From positions 1 to 64,000 of the forward strand of contig NZ_PVTP01000014.1 of NCBI RefSeq assembly GCF_003003285.1: a stretch of DNA of 64,000 nucleotides, given 5' to 3'. Both the position numbers and the translations under genes were made by a program. Shown here piece after piece: positions 8,854 through 18,015 of this stretch. The notes below the pieces were generated by a model. It was not told the origin of the DNA. It did not search any database and was given only the letters and a program-made list of their open reading frames with translations. The stretch is from Yoonia maritima. Lineage in GTDB: Bacteria > Pseudomonadota > Alphaproteobacteria > Rhodobacterales > Rhodobacteraceae. Within the stretch, counting starts at the first letter, position 1; each line of letters starts with the position of its first letter.

Positions 8854-9690
8854 TTAGCCAAGTTCCATCGTCGCGATTGCAAAAAGGGTCTCGTTCTTTT
8901 TGGGGGGCCTGCCGCGATACATGCGCGCCGTCTCAAATGTCGTTTCAAACCCGAATGTGATCAGCCGATCTTTGAACTGCGGTTGCCCGTCCGCCATGTC
9001 GATGATGACTTGGTGCGCTGACATCAGTCTTGCTGCTGCCGACACTAATTTTATTGCGATGTCCGAATTGGGCGCAATGACCGGGCCGACTTTATGTCCG
9101 CTTTTACACCGGCGTATCGTAGCGAAACCCGTTACAGCGTTATCCGTTTCGTAAACCACGGTCTTTCTTTCATCGGTGTCTTTGGTCCAACCGGAAACGA
9201 AGGCTTCACGTGCATACCCATTCGCCGCAACATCCAGCTTGGTAACAATTTCGACGTCCAATTCATAGCTGATTGGCCTTATGCCGTTGAAATCCATCTG
9301 CGGCATACAGCCTTGCATTCTTGTGCTCGCCCCAGCAAGAGTAAAGCCAGAGCGGGCATAGTTCGCCTGCTGCTCTTTTACACCATCCAGCCCGACTGTG
9401 CGCGGTCCAGCATGCGCCATCGCATATTTCCAAAGACCATACCCAATCCCTTTGCCACGATACATGGGATCACAAAGGTAAAGACCAAGAAATGCCATGT
9501 GGTCACTATGGTTTACGACTGAGATTGCGGCAACGATAGCACCGTCTAGTTCGGCGACGAAAAAACCGTGCATGTCAGTTTGGAAAAAAACCAATGCATC
9601 ATCAATGCCGGGATTCCATCCTTCTGCGGCAGCCCAATCGAGCGTGGTATATATCTCTGCTTGGGTGGATGTCCGGAATATTGGTGTCAT
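8854..9690 (-). CDS. GNAT family N-acetyltransferase with C-terminal second acetyltransferase-like domain
   Basis: The 278-residue protein has an N-terminal GNAT domain (residues about 1-130) with an acetyl-CoA loop of the form YRGKGIGYGLWKYA and the conserved YARSGF segment. A C-terminal half (about 150-275) resembles the Acetyltransf_18 domain that follows GNAT in a family of two-domain acetyltransferases. The substrate is unknown. Its ATG overlaps the stop of the GntR regulator gene (ATGA), so the two are translationally coupled. The regulator is divergent from a polyamine-type ABC operon, suggesting the acetyltransferase modifies a related amine or amino-acid substrate (inference). Confidence 0.8.
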   Translation of the reverse strand: MTPIFRTSTQAEIYTTLDWAAAEGWNPGIDDALVFFQTDMHGFFVAELDGAIVAAISVVNHSDHMAFLGLYLCDPMYRGKGIGYGLWKYAMAHAGPRTVGLDGVKEQQANYARSGFTLAGASTRMQGCMPQMDFNGIRPISYELDVEIVTKLDVAANGYAREAFVSGWTKDTDERKTVVYETDNAVTGFATIRRCKSGHKVGPVIAPNSDIAIKLVSAAARLMSAHQVIIDMADGQPQFKDRLITFGFETTFETARMYRGRPPKKNETLFAIATMELG

Positions 9691-10373
9691 GACTTTAGCG
9701 CTTCATGCAACGAGGAGGGGGCCGATTTCCGTGAGCGAAGGTCAAGAGATGTAAGTAGGTCGATAAGGTGGCTTTTCATTAACTCTTCGGCTTGGTCGCC
9801 GTCTTGATTTCGAAAGGCTTCGATCAACGCGTGATGGGCATGGCTTTCACATAAGGCCGCCCGACGTTCCCAATATAGCGCAATGATTAACGATGAACGC
9901 GAAATCAGTTGTGTAATAAATGCTGCGATTGTTTTTTGGTCTGCAATACGGGCAATTTCGATGTGAAAAAGCCCCGATAGGTAAAGCGCGCGACCGCTTT
10001 CGCCGTTGTCGATTGCTGTATGTTCAGCATCGATATGGTTTTGCAGTGATAATATGTCTTGCTCTGTCATGCGTTCGGCGGCTGATCGCGCTGTGCGGGG
10101 TTCTAGTAGCGACCGCGCTTCAAAAACCTCGATCGCCTCGGCGACGGATGGCTGCGCTACAAATGCACCGCGGTTTCGCTTAAGTTCGATCAGACGGTTG
10201 TGCGATAGGCTTTGGAGCGCGGCGCGGATGATTGTCCGACTGACGCCATATACTTCACTCAGCTCGTCTTCGCCCAGTTTCATTCCTGGGATAAGGCGGT
10301 GCTCGTGGATCGCGAGTTCGATGGCCTCTGCAACATATTCGGCGGACCCTGATTTGACCTGAGTGTCTTTCAT
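9687..10373 (-). CDS. GntR family transcriptional regulator (FadR/FCD subfamily)
   Basis: The 228-residue protein has an N-terminal winged helix (GMKLGEDELSEVYGVSRTII, residues about 30-70) and an all-helical FCD ligand domain (about 95-215) with the metal/ligand-type histidine pattern (HIEIARIA, CESHAHHALIEA). FCD regulators usually sense small carboxylates or amino-acid [11 protein letters not shown] and repress divergent transport and catabolic operons. Here the divergent genes are an ABC transporter plus a racemase, and a palindrome of the GntR class lies between them. It is co-transcribed with the downstream GNAT gene. Confidence 0.9.
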   Translation of the reverse strand: MKDTQVKSGSAEYVAEAIELAIHEHRLIPGMKLGEDELSEVYGVSRTIIRAALQSLSHNRLIELKRNRGAFVAQPSVAEAIEVFEARSLLEPRTARSAAERMTEQDILSLQNHIDAEHTAIDNGESGRALYLSGLFHIEIARIADQKTIAAFITQLISRSSLIIALYWERRAALCESHAHHALIEAFRNQDGDQAEELMKSHLIDLLTSLDLRSRKSAPSSLHEALKS

Positions 10374-10455
10374 GACTGCATACTCCTCAATTTGATTCTG
10401 ATCGGGTCTGGTTGGAAGGCCAAGGGGCGGAACGTGTTTATCTGCTGTGATCTAA

Positions 10456-10467
10456 ATTGTATACAAT
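10456..10467. promoter_or_regulatory. Probable GntR operator ATTGTATACAAT
   Basis: This is a perfect 12-base palindrome in the 237-base gap between the GntR gene and the divergent ABC operon. The TTGTATACAA core matches the usual FadR-subfamily operator pattern (TNGTNNNACNA type). It probably controls both directions. The rest of the gap shows nothing I recognise as a gene. Confidence 0.65.
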
Positions 10468-10610
10468 ATTGTGATTAAAGTTGCGCACATGATGATCGCG
10501 ATTGCTGAAAATTTACGCATCCCCATGATGTGAGGGCGTGAGCGTCAAAAAACGCTGCACAGATTTCGATGTTTCGCTGAACGTGAGGGTGCAAACATTT
10601 TGGAGCGGCA

Positions 10611-11585
10611 ATGCGCACAGGATATGATCTCGAACTTGTCCATCTGACCAAACGCTACGGGGAAACCGTGGCGGTGCGGGACTTGAACCACATCTTCAAT
10701 GCAGGGAGTTATGTCTGCCTGTTAGGGCCCTCTGGATGTGGCAAATCTTCGACTTTGCGGATGATTGCGGGCCACGAAAGCGTATCGGATGGCTCTATCG
10801 TTCTTGATGGCCTGGATGTGTCGCATTTGCCCCCAGCTAAGCGGGGAACAGCGATGATGTTCCAAAACTACGCGCTGTTTCCGCATCTGTCTGTACGTGA
10901 CAACGTCGCATTTTCCTTGCGAATGAAGGGCGTTGATAAACCCACGCGTTATGGTCAAGCGAACGAGTTGCTCGAACTTGTTGACATGAGTGACTACGCG
11001 GATCGTCTGCCGGATCAGTTGTCTGGTGGGCAGCAGCAGCGGGTGGCGCTGGCACGTGCGTTGATCACTAAGCCGAAGGTCTTGTTGCTGGACGAGCCGC
11101 TATCTGCGCTTGACCCGTTTTTGCGGGTTCGCATGCGTGCAGAGCTGAAACGGATACAGCGCGAGCTTGGGATTACATTTATTCACGTCACGCACGGACA
11201 GGACGAAGCGCTCGCATTGGCTGATGTCATGGTTGTTATGAATAACGCGGTCATCGAGCAAGCCGGGTCTGCGCGTGATATTTTCAATGCCCCCCGTACC
11301 GAATTTGTCGCCCGTTTTATGGGCGGGCACAATGTTATCTCATTGGATGGCAGCAAAGTTGCGTTGCGTGCTGATGCGGTTGCTATGGCTGACCACGGAT
11401 TGTCAGCCACTGTTACTGGGGTGGAGTTCCAAGGCGCACATGTTGCCATGACTGCCACCACAGAAGGTGGTGAGGAGATCCTCGCCCTCCTGCCGGAAGA
11501 GACATTTTATCACTCACCAAAAAATCCAGGCGACGTGGTTTCGCTCGCTTGGGACGAGGGGCGGCTACACCGCCTCCAAGCATAA
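10611..11585 (+). CDS. ABC transporter ATP-binding protein, polyamine/iron type (PotA-like)
   Basis: This 324-residue cytoplasmic ATPase energises the import system encoded by the next three genes. Walker A is GPSGCGKSS (residues 39-47), the ABC signature is LSGGQQQR (137-144), and Walker B is VLLLDEP (157-163), followed by the D-loop SALD. The C-terminal part (about 240-324) is a short TOBE-like regulatory region. It is the first gene of an operon divergent from the GntR regulator. Close homology to PotA suggests a polyamine or related cationic amine, but the substrate is not proven. Confidence 0.9.
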   Translation: MRTGYDLELVHLTKRYGETVAVRDLNHIFNAGSYVCLLGPSGCGKSSTLRMIAGHESVSDGSIVLDGLDVSHLPPAKRGTAMMFQNYALFPHLSVRDNVAFSLRMKGVDKPTRYGQANELLELVDMSDYADRLPDQLSGGQQQRVALARALITKPKVLLLDEPLSALDPFLRVRMRAELKRIQRELGITFIHVTHGQDEALALADVMVVMNNAVIEQAGSARDIFNAPRTEFVARFMGGHNVISLDGSKVALRADAVAMADHGLSATVTGVEFQGAHVAMTATTEGGEEILALLPEETFYHSPKNPGDVVSLAWDEGRLHRLQA

Positions 11586-11609
11586 ATCTAACAACAAGGG
11601 ACAATAGAT

Positions 11610-12875
11610 ATGTCTAAAATGCGTTATAGCCGCCGTGCGGTTTTGAAAAACGGGGCTGCGGCCGTCGCTGCGTCGACCTTGCCAGCCCCAATGGTTTGGG
11701 CCCAAGAAATCAAAGACATAACACTTCGCCAATTTGGCACAGGCGTGTCGAACCTGAATGACGTTGCCAATAAGGTGAAAGAGGACCTCGGTTTCACGCT
11801 CGCGATGACCGCGCTGGATAGTGATAGCGTGACACAGCGCGCCGCGACCCAACCTGACAGCTTTGACATTGCCGATATCGAATATTGGATTTGTAAAAAG
11901 GTGTGGCCGACAGGCAATCTGCAAGCGATGGATACGTCAAAAATCGCGAACTACGACAAGATTGTTGGCATCTTTAAGTCTGGAAAACTGACGCCTGAGA
12001 GCGAAATCGCGCAGGGTACCGCTCCGCATAGCGTTGGCTTTGTCGATGGTCCCGATGGCAACTCATTTGCCGACGAGGAAACCGGTTGGATGACGCTTAT
12101 CCCGACGATCTATAACGCAGATACGCTGGGTATTCGCCCAGATCTGATTAATCGTCCGATCAACAACTGGTCCGAACTTTTGAACCCTGAATTCAAGGGT
12201 AAGGCTTCGATCCTCGATATTTCTTCAATCGGGATCATGGATATGGCCATGGTTTGTGAATCCATGGGCGAAATCCAGTACGCGGACAAAGGAAACATGA
12301 CCCGTGAAGAGATCGATAAAACCTTTGCGATCTTCACAGAGGCCAAGCAAAACGGCCAATTCCGCGCATTCTGGAAATCATTCGACGAAAGCGTAAACCT
12401 GATGGCCGCAGGAGAGGTCGTAATCCAGTCGATGTGGTCGCCTGCAATCACCGCTGTTAAATCGCGCGGTATTCCATGCGTCTACCAGCCGCTTGAAGAA
12501 GGTTACCGCAGCTGGGGTGGTGGCATCGGTCTTTCAAAGTCCCTGTCCGGCATGGAGCTGGACGCGGCTTATGAATACATCAACTGGTACCTTGATGGCT
12601 GGGTCGGTGGTTACCTGATGCGTCAGGGCTACTATTCTGCCGTGCCTGAGACGTCGAAAAACCACATGTCTGAAAACGAGTGGGGCTATTGGTTCGAGGG
12701 CAAGCAAGCTACCGGCGATATTACGTCTCCGACAGGGGATGTGTTGGCTAAGGCCGGTGAAACCCGCGATGGCGGATCGTTCTATGACCGGATGGGGTCA
12801 GTCGCTTGTTGGAATGCCGTGATGGATGAAAACCAATACATGGTCCGCAAATGGAATGAATTCATCGCATCGTGA
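11610..12875 (+). CDS. ABC transporter periplasmic substrate-binding protein (PotD-like)
   Basis: This 421-residue binding protein carries a twin-arginine signal (YSRRAVLKNG, residues 7-16) and probable cleavage after VWAQ, so it is likely exported folded. The fold matches the PotD/PotF class 1 family (AQGTAPHSVGFVDG; IPTIYNADTLGIRPD). It lies between the ATPase and permease genes, 24 bases after the former. A stem-loop follows the gene, as is common where binding proteins are made in excess. The ligand is probably a polyamine or an amino-acid [10 protein letters not shown]; the racemase at the operon end hints at the latter. Confidence 0.9.
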   Translation: MSKMRYSRRAVLKNGAAAVAASTLPAPMVWAQEIKDITLRQFGTGVSNLNDVANKVKEDLGFTLAMTALDSDSVTQRAATQPDSFDIADIEYWICKKVWPTGNLQAMDTSKIANYDKIVGIFKSGKLTPESEIAQGTAPHSVGFVDGPDGNSFADEETGWMTLIPTIYNADTLGIRPDLINRPINNWSELLNPEFKGKASILDISSIGIMDMAMVCESMGEIQYADKGNMTREEIDKTFAIFTEAKQNGQFRAFWKSFDESVNLMAAGEVVIQSMWSPAITAVKSRGIPCVYQPLEEGYRSWGGGIGLSKSLSGMELDAAYEYINWYLDGWVGGYLMRQGYYSAVPETSKNHMSENEWGYWFEGKQATGDITSPTGDVLAKAGETRDGGSFYDRMGSVACWNAVMDENQYMVRKWNEFIAS

Positions 12876-12882
12876 TGAAAAC

Positions 12883-12916
12883 GCTGCGAAGGGTGTTCGC
12901 CATCCTTCGCGGCAGC
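12883..12916 (+). promoter_or_regulatory. Stem-loop after the binding-protein gene
   Basis: GCTGCGAAGG and CCTTCGCGGCAGC form a stem with a single-base bulge and a loop of about 11 bases. There is no U-tract, so partial termination or mRNA stabilisation within the operon is more likely than full termination. Confidence 0.5.
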
Positions 12917-12937
12917 CGTCCTTGATTGAGAGCAGCC

Positions 12938-13786
12938 ATGCATCGAACACTTATAACCTGGCTTCAGGCCGCGCCGCTTGCTGTAATCCTGTTAGGGTTT
13001 CTTGTGGCGCCGATCATCATGATCGTCATCGTTAGCTTTTGGGGGGCGACAGAGTTCTCAATTTATCCTGATTTTCAGCTTGAGAACTACAAGTTTTTAT
13101 TTTCTTCTCCAGTGACTTACAAAGTGTTCTTCGTAACCTTTAAATACGCGTTTATCACTTGGGCCCTTACCCTAACAATTGGTTTCACCGTCGCATATTT
13201 TTTGGCTTTCCATATTCGCAGCCAAACCACACAAATCGCGCTTTTTTTACTATGCACCATTCCATTTTGGACATCGAACATCATTCGCATGATTTCGTGG
13301 ATTCCGTTTTTGGGGCGTAATGGTATCGCCAACCAAACCTTGATTTCATGGGGTGTAATCGATGCACCGCTTGATTGGCTGTTGTACTCGGATTTCTCGG
13401 TGATCCTTGCGTTCGTACACCTTTACACGTTGTTCATGGTTGTCCCGATATTCAACACTATGATGCGGATCGACAAATCATTGTTAGAGGCAGCACGCGA
13501 CGCAGGTGCAAGTGGGTTTCAAACGCTGTGTCATCTGATCATTCCACTGACAAAGCCGGGCATTATGATTGGAAGCATCTTCGTCTTAACACTGGTGATG
13601 GGTGATTTTATCACTGTGCGTTTCATGTCCGGATCGCAAAAGGCCAATGTCGGACGGTTGATTTCGAATGACATTGCATTGCTTCAGTATCCTTCCGCCG
13701 CTGCGACAGCCGTTGTTTTGTTGTGCACTGTGCTCATCATGATCGCGATCATGTTGCGGTTCGTGAATATTCGAAAGGAATTGTAA
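12938..13786 (+). CDS. ABC transporter permease (PotB-like)
   Basis: This inner-membrane permease has about six helices and the binding-protein-dependent transport signature EAARDAGASGFQTLCHLIIP that contacts the ATPase. The start is set at ATG 12938 (MHRTLITWLQ); an in-frame start 12 bases upstream is possible. It ends one base before the next permease gene, in a tightly packed operon with the ATPase and binding-protein genes. Confidence 0.9.
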   Translation: MHRTLITWLQAAPLAVILLGFLVAPIIMIVIVSFWGATEFSIYPDFQLENYKFLFSSPVTYKVFFVTFKYAFITWALTLTIGFTVAYFLAFHIRSQTTQIALFLLCTIPFWTSNIIRMISWIPFLGRNGIANQTLISWGVIDAPLDWLLYSDFSVILAFVHLYTLFMVVPIFNTMMRIDKSLLEAARDAGASGFQTLCHLIIPLTKPGIMIGSIFVLTLVMGDFITVRFMSGSQKANVGRLISNDIALLQYPSAAATAVVLLCTVLIMIAIMLRFVNIRKEL

Positions 13787-13787
13787 G

Positions 13788-14624
13788 ATGGAAAAACGAC
13801 CACGGTCCTTTTACGTCCTTGCCAGCTTCTTTGGGTTGTTCATTTTGTTCCTTTACGGGCCAACACTGACAATTGCCATTCTATCGTTCCAAGGACCAAA
13901 AGGTGGCCTGACATTCCCAATGAATGGCGTGTCATTGCATTGGTTCCGTGATCTTTTTGAACAGCAAGCCGTCGGTGATATTTGGGGGGCATTCCGAAGG
14001 TCGCTACTCCTTGGCTTTATGGTCATGATCACAACCGTGGTCGGTTCTGTGATGGCTGGGCTGGCTTTCCGCAAAAGGTTCGCGGGTTCTTCGGTGCTGT
14101 TTTATCTTGCGATTACGTCATTGGTGATCCCGTCGATCTTAATATCCTTGGGCGTTGGCTTGATCTTTAACCAACTGGGATTTCGGGTGCACTGGGCCAC
14201 GTCTGGTTTTGGAAGCCAGCTGACGTGGACATTGCCCTTTGGCCTGTTGATTATGTTTGCGGTATTTAACCGTTTCGACAAAAGCTATGAGGAAGCCGCA
14301 CGCGATCAAGGGGCGTCATCATGGCAAACGATCCGCTTTGTCGTCGTGCCAATCATTGCGCCGTCTCTGATCGGGGTGGCGCTGTTTGGGTTCACCTTAT
14401 CCTATGATGAATTCGCGCGTACGCTGCTCACGGCTGGGTCATATAACACTTTGCCACTCGAGATATTTGGCATGACGACCAATGTGACCACACCGGTTAT
14501 CTACGCTCTTGGCACGCTTACAACGCTATTCTCACTCGGTGTCATTGGCTTCTTTCTTCTGACATTTTGGCTTATTGGTAAGCGCCGTGCCCGATTTGGT
14601 TCCGATGCAGGGAAGGGGCTTTGA
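13788..14624 (+). CDS. ABC transporter permease (PotC-like)
   Basis: This 278-residue second permease of the importer has about six membrane helices and the coupling motif EEAARDQGASSWQTIRFVVV. It pairs with the preceding PotB-like protein. Its stop codon overlaps the start of the racemase gene (ATGA at 14624), implying translational coupling and tying the racemase to the transported compound. Confidence 0.9.
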   Translation: MEKRPRSFYVLASFFGLFILFLYGPTLTIAILSFQGPKGGLTFPMNGVSLHWFRDLFEQQAVGDIWGAFRRSLLLGFMVMITTVVGSVMAGLAFRKRFAGSSVLFYLAITSLVIPSILISLGVGLIFNQLGFRVHWATSGFGSQLTWTLPFGLLIMFAVFNRFDKSYEEAARDQGASSWQTIRFVVVPIIAPSLIGVALFGFTLSYDEFARTLLTAGSYNTLPLEIFGMTTNVTTPVIYALGTLTTLFSLGVIGFFLLTFWLIGKRRARFGSDAGKGL

Positions 14625-15310
14625 TGAAAATTGCCCTGATGAATCCGAACGCCACGAGCGCGATGACGCAAAGCATGTTGGCAGTAGCACGTGCAGCCGC
14701 ACCCGCCGGAGTTCAGGTATCAGGCTGGACTAACAGCGATGGTCCGAAGGCGATACAGGGACGCGAAGACGGAGAGGCTGCGATAAAAGGATTGCTTGCA
14801 GGTCTTATGTCCGAAGATGTTAAGAACGCTGACCTGATTATTATTGCTTGTTTTGACGATGTTGGGCTGACCGAAATGCGGCGCACCGCCCATTGTCCAG
14901 TGATTGCTATTGGTCAAGCTGCCTATACGATGGCCGTACTTATGGGGCATTGCTTTTCCGTGGTCACATCGACTGAAGTATCAATACCGATCATCGAAGA
15001 AAATATTGAGGCACTTGGATTTGCCAAAAACTGCAAGTCAATTCGCGCCAGCGGTCTCCCCGTCCTTACGATCGAGCAGGCTTCTGAAGCTACTTGTAAT
15101 ACGCTGTCCAAAGAAATCTTAATAGCGAAACATGAAGACGGAGCCTCTACTGTTATCTTGGGGTGTGCTGGCATGGCAGCATTACACAAAGACCTAGAGG
15201 CAAAAACTGGGACGGTCCTTATCGACGGTGTCAGAGCCGGGGTTAACCTTGGAGTGTCTATTATAAAGAACACAATTACATACGAAGTTGAACAAACCTC
15301 GATATTGTAA
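14624..15310 (+). CDS. Aspartate/glutamate/hydantoin racemase family protein
   Basis: The protein of about 228 residues belongs to the Asp/Glu/hydantoin racemase superfamily, cofactor-independent enzymes using two cysteines. Both are visible, in IIACFDD (about residue 75) and VILGCAGM (about 180), and the N-terminal MNPNATSAMTQSM pattern is typical of hydantoin racemases. ATG 14624 is preferred over the in-frame TTG at 14621. It is the last gene of the ABC operon, so it probably racemises an imported amino-acid [12 protein letters not shown] hydantoin. Ectoine-type or maleate isomerase relatives are the main alternatives. Confidence 0.82.
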   Translation: MKIALMNPNATSAMTQSMLAVARAAAPAGVQVSGWTNSDGPKAIQGREDGEAAIKGLLAGLMSEDVKNADLIIIACFDDVGLTEMRRTAHCPVIAIGQAAYTMAVLMGHCFSVVTSTEVSIPIIEENIEALGFAKNCKSIRASGLPVLTIEQASEATCNTLSKEILIAKHEDGASTVILGCAGMAALHKDLEAKTGTVLIDGVRAGVNLGVSIIKNTITYEVEQTSIL

Positions 15311-15485
15311 GCGCCTTAATCCTGTATTCAGAAGACTCTGAGGACGTTTTGCAATTCGTGAAGGGATACACACGACGTAATTCAGAATGCTTTGTTGGGG
15401 CGCGACAATTTGGTGGCGGCGCGGGTCTTGGATTCTAAAGTACACGTCGTATGGTGGCAGCATAATAAGAAAGAAGGAAAGTGAC

Positions 15486-15890
15486 TTGTCACCATTAAAG
15501 ACAACCGTGATTGCATTATGTTTGCTTGCAGCCTGTGATCAGACACCTTCGATTGTGGTCGAAGACAATTTACCAGCGGATGATCCGCGTCAGCAGGCGC
15601 TTGTGTTGAGTGAATGCGCGATATATTTTGCTGCGGTGACCAAAATCGAAGCTGATGGCGGTGCGGTTGCAGGCAATCCGACCAAAGACTGTCCTGTTGA
15701 GGCGCGTGCTCGTGCGGCAGATATCAACCCGATGGTCAGCGTTCCGCCCGTCACTCCAGGATATCCACAGACATTGTATCAGCGTATGATTGCACGAGGC
15801 ATTCCAGCCGCTATGGCGACAGATATTTCAAAGTCTAAGGCATTTTGGGATCTCGTAGCACAGCGCGATTCAGCTTACGCTAATTTTTAG
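15486..15890 (+). CDS. Small putative lipoprotein of unknown function
   Basis: The protein has 134 residues if started at TTG 15486, which has GAAGGAAAG about eight bases upstream and gives a clean lipoprotein signal (MSPLKTTVIALCLLAACD) with lipobox LAAC. The open frame runs 33 codons further upstream, but that part destroys the signal peptide. The mature part contains two further cysteines and a helical C terminus (RMIARGIPAAMATDISKSKA). I do not recognise a family. It is convergent with the next lipoprotein gene. Confidence 0.65.
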   Translation: MSPLKTTVIALCLLAACDQTPSIVVEDNLPADDPRQQALVLSECAIYFAAVTKIEADGGAVAGNPTKDCPVEARARAADINPMVSVPPVTPGYPQTLYQRMIARGIPAAMATDISKSKAFWDLVAQRDSAYANF

Positions 15891-15907
15891 CGCTCAGGCG
15901 TGCACCG

Positions 15908-16255
15908 TTATGATGCATAAACCATGAGCGCCACAATAAGAGCATCAGGGCTGTTTTGGTAAATACCAATATCAGACTTGAGTTGGATCAATCGGGCAGG
16001 GCGATCTCCTGCCCGAATTTGTGCGATATCCATCGCTTCGTTAACAGTTTGCCCACCGCCATTTTGTATGTCGTTCACAATGGCCGGGTGGTTGGTCTTC
16101 ACAAATATCTCGACTTGGCCGCGTCGCTGATTATAAGCGGCGTTCCCAATCCCAGTGAATATCCCTGAAACTGGCAACATCAGCGGATTACCAATGTGAT
16201 TGGCATTTGTACTGCATGCGCTAAGCAGACTGAGGGCGATAAGTACGCGGTGCAT
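15908..16255 (-). CDS. Small putative lipoprotein of unknown function
   Basis: The protein has 115 residues from ATG 16255 (MHRVLIALSLLSACSTN), with lipobox LSAC and an AAGGTGG ribosome site upstream. The longer open frame upstream is not supported. The mature region includes YNQRRGQVEIFVKTNHPAIV and a C-terminal hydrophobic patch. It resembles small conserved Rhodobacteraceae lipoproteins, but I assign no function. The gap to rplU (16256-16442) holds no gene I can support. Confidence 0.65.
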   Translation of the reverse strand: MHRVLIALSLLSACSTNANHIGNPLMLPVSGIFTGIGNAAYNQRRGQVEIFVKTNHPAIVNDIQNGGGQTVNEAMDIAQIRAGDRPARLIQLKSDIGIYQNSPDALIVALMVYAS

Positions 16256-16442
16256 AGGGTTTTCCACCTTCTTATGGGTTGACTTACAAAGGTATTGGTC
16301 AGATAAGCCGCCATCCGTACAAGGGTTTTGTGCGGTGATATGCGAAATTACGCCCAAGTGGGCGCGCTGTTTACAGGCGGCAATAGCCACTAACGCCGGG
16401 ATGTCCGGGGCCTCAGAGACGCGAAAAACGAAGGAAGATCAT

Positions 16443-17066
16443 ATGTTTGCGGTTTTGAAAACCGGCGGCAAGCAATACAAAGTCGCTTCTGGCGACGTGC
16501 TCCGCGTAGAAAAGCTGGCAGCTGCTGCTGGCGAAACAGTTCAATTCAACGAGATTCTGATGGTTGGCTCCACTGTGGGCGCACCTTTGGTTGAAGGCGC
16601 AGGCGTGCAAGCCGAAGTCATCGACCAGATCAAAGGTCCAAAGACTATCAATTTCGTAAAGCGTCGTCGTAAGCACTCGTCTGCACGCAAAAAAGGCCAC
16701 CGTCAGCAACTGACACTGGTACGTATTGGTGATATCCTTGAAAAAGGCGCTGATAAGTCTGGTGTAAAAGCTGCTGTAAACGGCGCTGCGCCTGTTGCTG
16801 CTGCACCTGCTGCGAAAAAGCCTGCTAAGAAAGCTGCTGCACCTAAAAAGGCTGCTGCGACTACTGGTGGTGACGACCTAACAAAAATCAGCGGTGTTGG
16901 TCCCGTGATCGTGAAAAAGTTGCACGCACTTGGCGTGACAACATTTGCACAGATCGCTGCATGGACACCTGAAGAAGTGGCTGACATGGATGAAAAGCTT
17001 TCGTTCAAAGGCCGCATCGATCGCGACGAGTGGCTGAAGCAAGCCGCTGAATTCGCTCAAAGCTAA
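16443..17066 (+). CDS. rplU: 50S ribosomal protein L21 with helix-hairpin-helix C-terminal extension
   Basis: Residues 1 to about 103 are a standard L21 ([38 protein letters not shown]). The protein continues through an Ala/Lys/Pro-rich linker (about 115-145) into a helix-hairpin-helix-like domain ([20 protein letters not shown], then [12 protein letters not shown]) for a total of 207 residues, about twice the usual length. Such tails occur in alphaproteobacterial L21. The start is ATG 16443; the open frame further upstream is spurious. It is followed 12 bases later by rpmA. Confidence 0.95.
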   Translation: MFAVLKTGGKQYKVASGDVLRVEKLAAAAGETVQFNEILMVGSTVGAPLVEGAGVQAEVIDQIKGPKTINFVKRRRKHSSARKKGHRQQLTLVRIGDILEKGADKSGVKAAVNGAAPVAAAPAAKKPAKKAAAPKKAAATTGGDDLTKISGVGPVIVKKLHALGVTTFAQIAAWTPEEVADMDEKLSFKGRIDRDEWLKQAAEFAQS

Positions 17067-17078
17067 GGAGAGACACCA

Positions 17079-17348
17079 ATGGCACATAAAAAAGCAGGCG
17101 GTTCATCCCGTAACGGACGCGACTCAGCTGGTCGTCGTCTTGGCGTTAAGAAATTCGGTGGCGAAGTTGTCATTCCTGGCAACATCATCATGCGTCAGCG
17201 TGGCACAAAGATGTGGCCAGGCGCAGGCGTTGGCATGGGTAAGGATCACACGATCTTTGCAACCGTCGAAGGCAACGTACAGTTCCACAAAGGCCTCAAG
17301 GGCCGTACCTTTATTTCGGTTCTCCCAGTGGCGGAGGCCGCTGAATAA
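17079..17348 (+). CDS. rpmA: 50S ribosomal protein L27
   Basis: An 89-residue L27 with the classic N terminus [20 protein letters not shown] and the [20 protein letters not shown] segment. L27 lies near the peptidyl-transferase centre. It is co-transcribed with rplU, with AGGAG upstream, and followed by an intrinsic terminator. Confidence 0.97.
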   Translation: MAHKKAGGSSRNGRDSAGRRLGVKKFGGEVVIPGNIIMRQRGTKMWPGAGVGMGKDHTIFATVEGNVQFHKGLKGRTFISVLPVAEAAE

Positions 17349-17375
17349 GCCGATTACCTCAGGTAGCAAATTTCA

Positions 17376-17407
17376 GGGGATCGGCGATAGCCGGTCCCTT
17401 TTTTTAT
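17376..17407 (+). terminator. Rho-independent terminator of rplU-rpmA
   Basis: GGGATCGGC and GCCGGTCCC pair (one U-G) around the loop GATA and are followed by a run of seven or more T. Confidence 0.85.
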
Positions 17408-17475
17408 TCATACTCTTGCCACGTTATGATTTTAGACGTGCCTCGGGGTGATCATGTTTTCGAGGAGGGAAAGCT

Positions 17476-18015
17476 ATGATTCATGAAGAGATTACAGTTC
17501 AAGATGCAATAACCGCAGAGCGCTTTGTTCTGCGCCCTTGCCGCAAGTCTGATGCAGGCTTGATTGCGATGTACGCTGCCGACGAACGCGTCGCGCGTGG
17601 CACGCGTAGCATTCCGCATCCGTTGCCGCCCGGTACCATCGAAGCCATGATTGATCGTGCAGGGCAGCCAGATCGGACAGAGGATATTTGGGTTATCGAC
17701 GGATCAGCGCAAGGCCATGTAGAGGCTTTGGGTCTGATTAGTCTTGAGCGGATGGACCGCCAGCAATCCGAAATTTTTTATTGGATAGCACCTGCGTTCT
17801 GGAACACTGGCTTGGCGTCAGAGGCTGTCCGCGCTCTTATCGCTGCCAACCCGCATAAATCTGAACGTGTGTTTGCCGAAGCCTTTCAAGACAACCCTGG
17901 TTCCGCCCGCGTGCTGACGAATTGCGGTTTCGATTATCTTGGTGATGCAGAGGCGTTTTCTGTCGCGCGTAATGCTACGGTTCCCACATGGACATATACG
18001 CTTAAGGTAGAGTAA
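17476..18015 (+). CDS. GNAT N-acetyltransferase, first of three in tandem (RimJ/RimL-like)
   Basis: A 179-residue GNAT protein beginning after a good GGAGG site. RimJ/RimL-type features are TAERFVLRPCRKSDA at the N terminus, EIFYWIAPAFWNTGLASEAV around the acetyl-CoA loop (degenerate: NTGLA instead of the RGxGx type), and NPGSARVLTNCGFDYLGDAE near the end. The stop overlaps the start of the next GNAT gene (TAATG). The substrate is unknown; proteins of this type acetylate ribosomal-protein N termini or amine toxins. Confidence 0.85.
   Translation: MIHEEITVQDAITAERFVLRPCRKSDAGLIAMYAADERVARGTRSIPHPLPPGTIEAMIDRAGQPDRTEDIWVIDGSAQGHVEALGLISLERMDRQQSEIFYWIAPAFWNTGLASEAVRALIAANPHKSERVFAEAFQDNPGSARVLTNCGFDYLGDAEAFSVARNATVPTWTYTLKVE

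Noticed and set aside
17124..17369. Minus-strand open frame opposite rpmA
   Set aside because: Shadow of rpmA; no ribosome site or recognisable motif.
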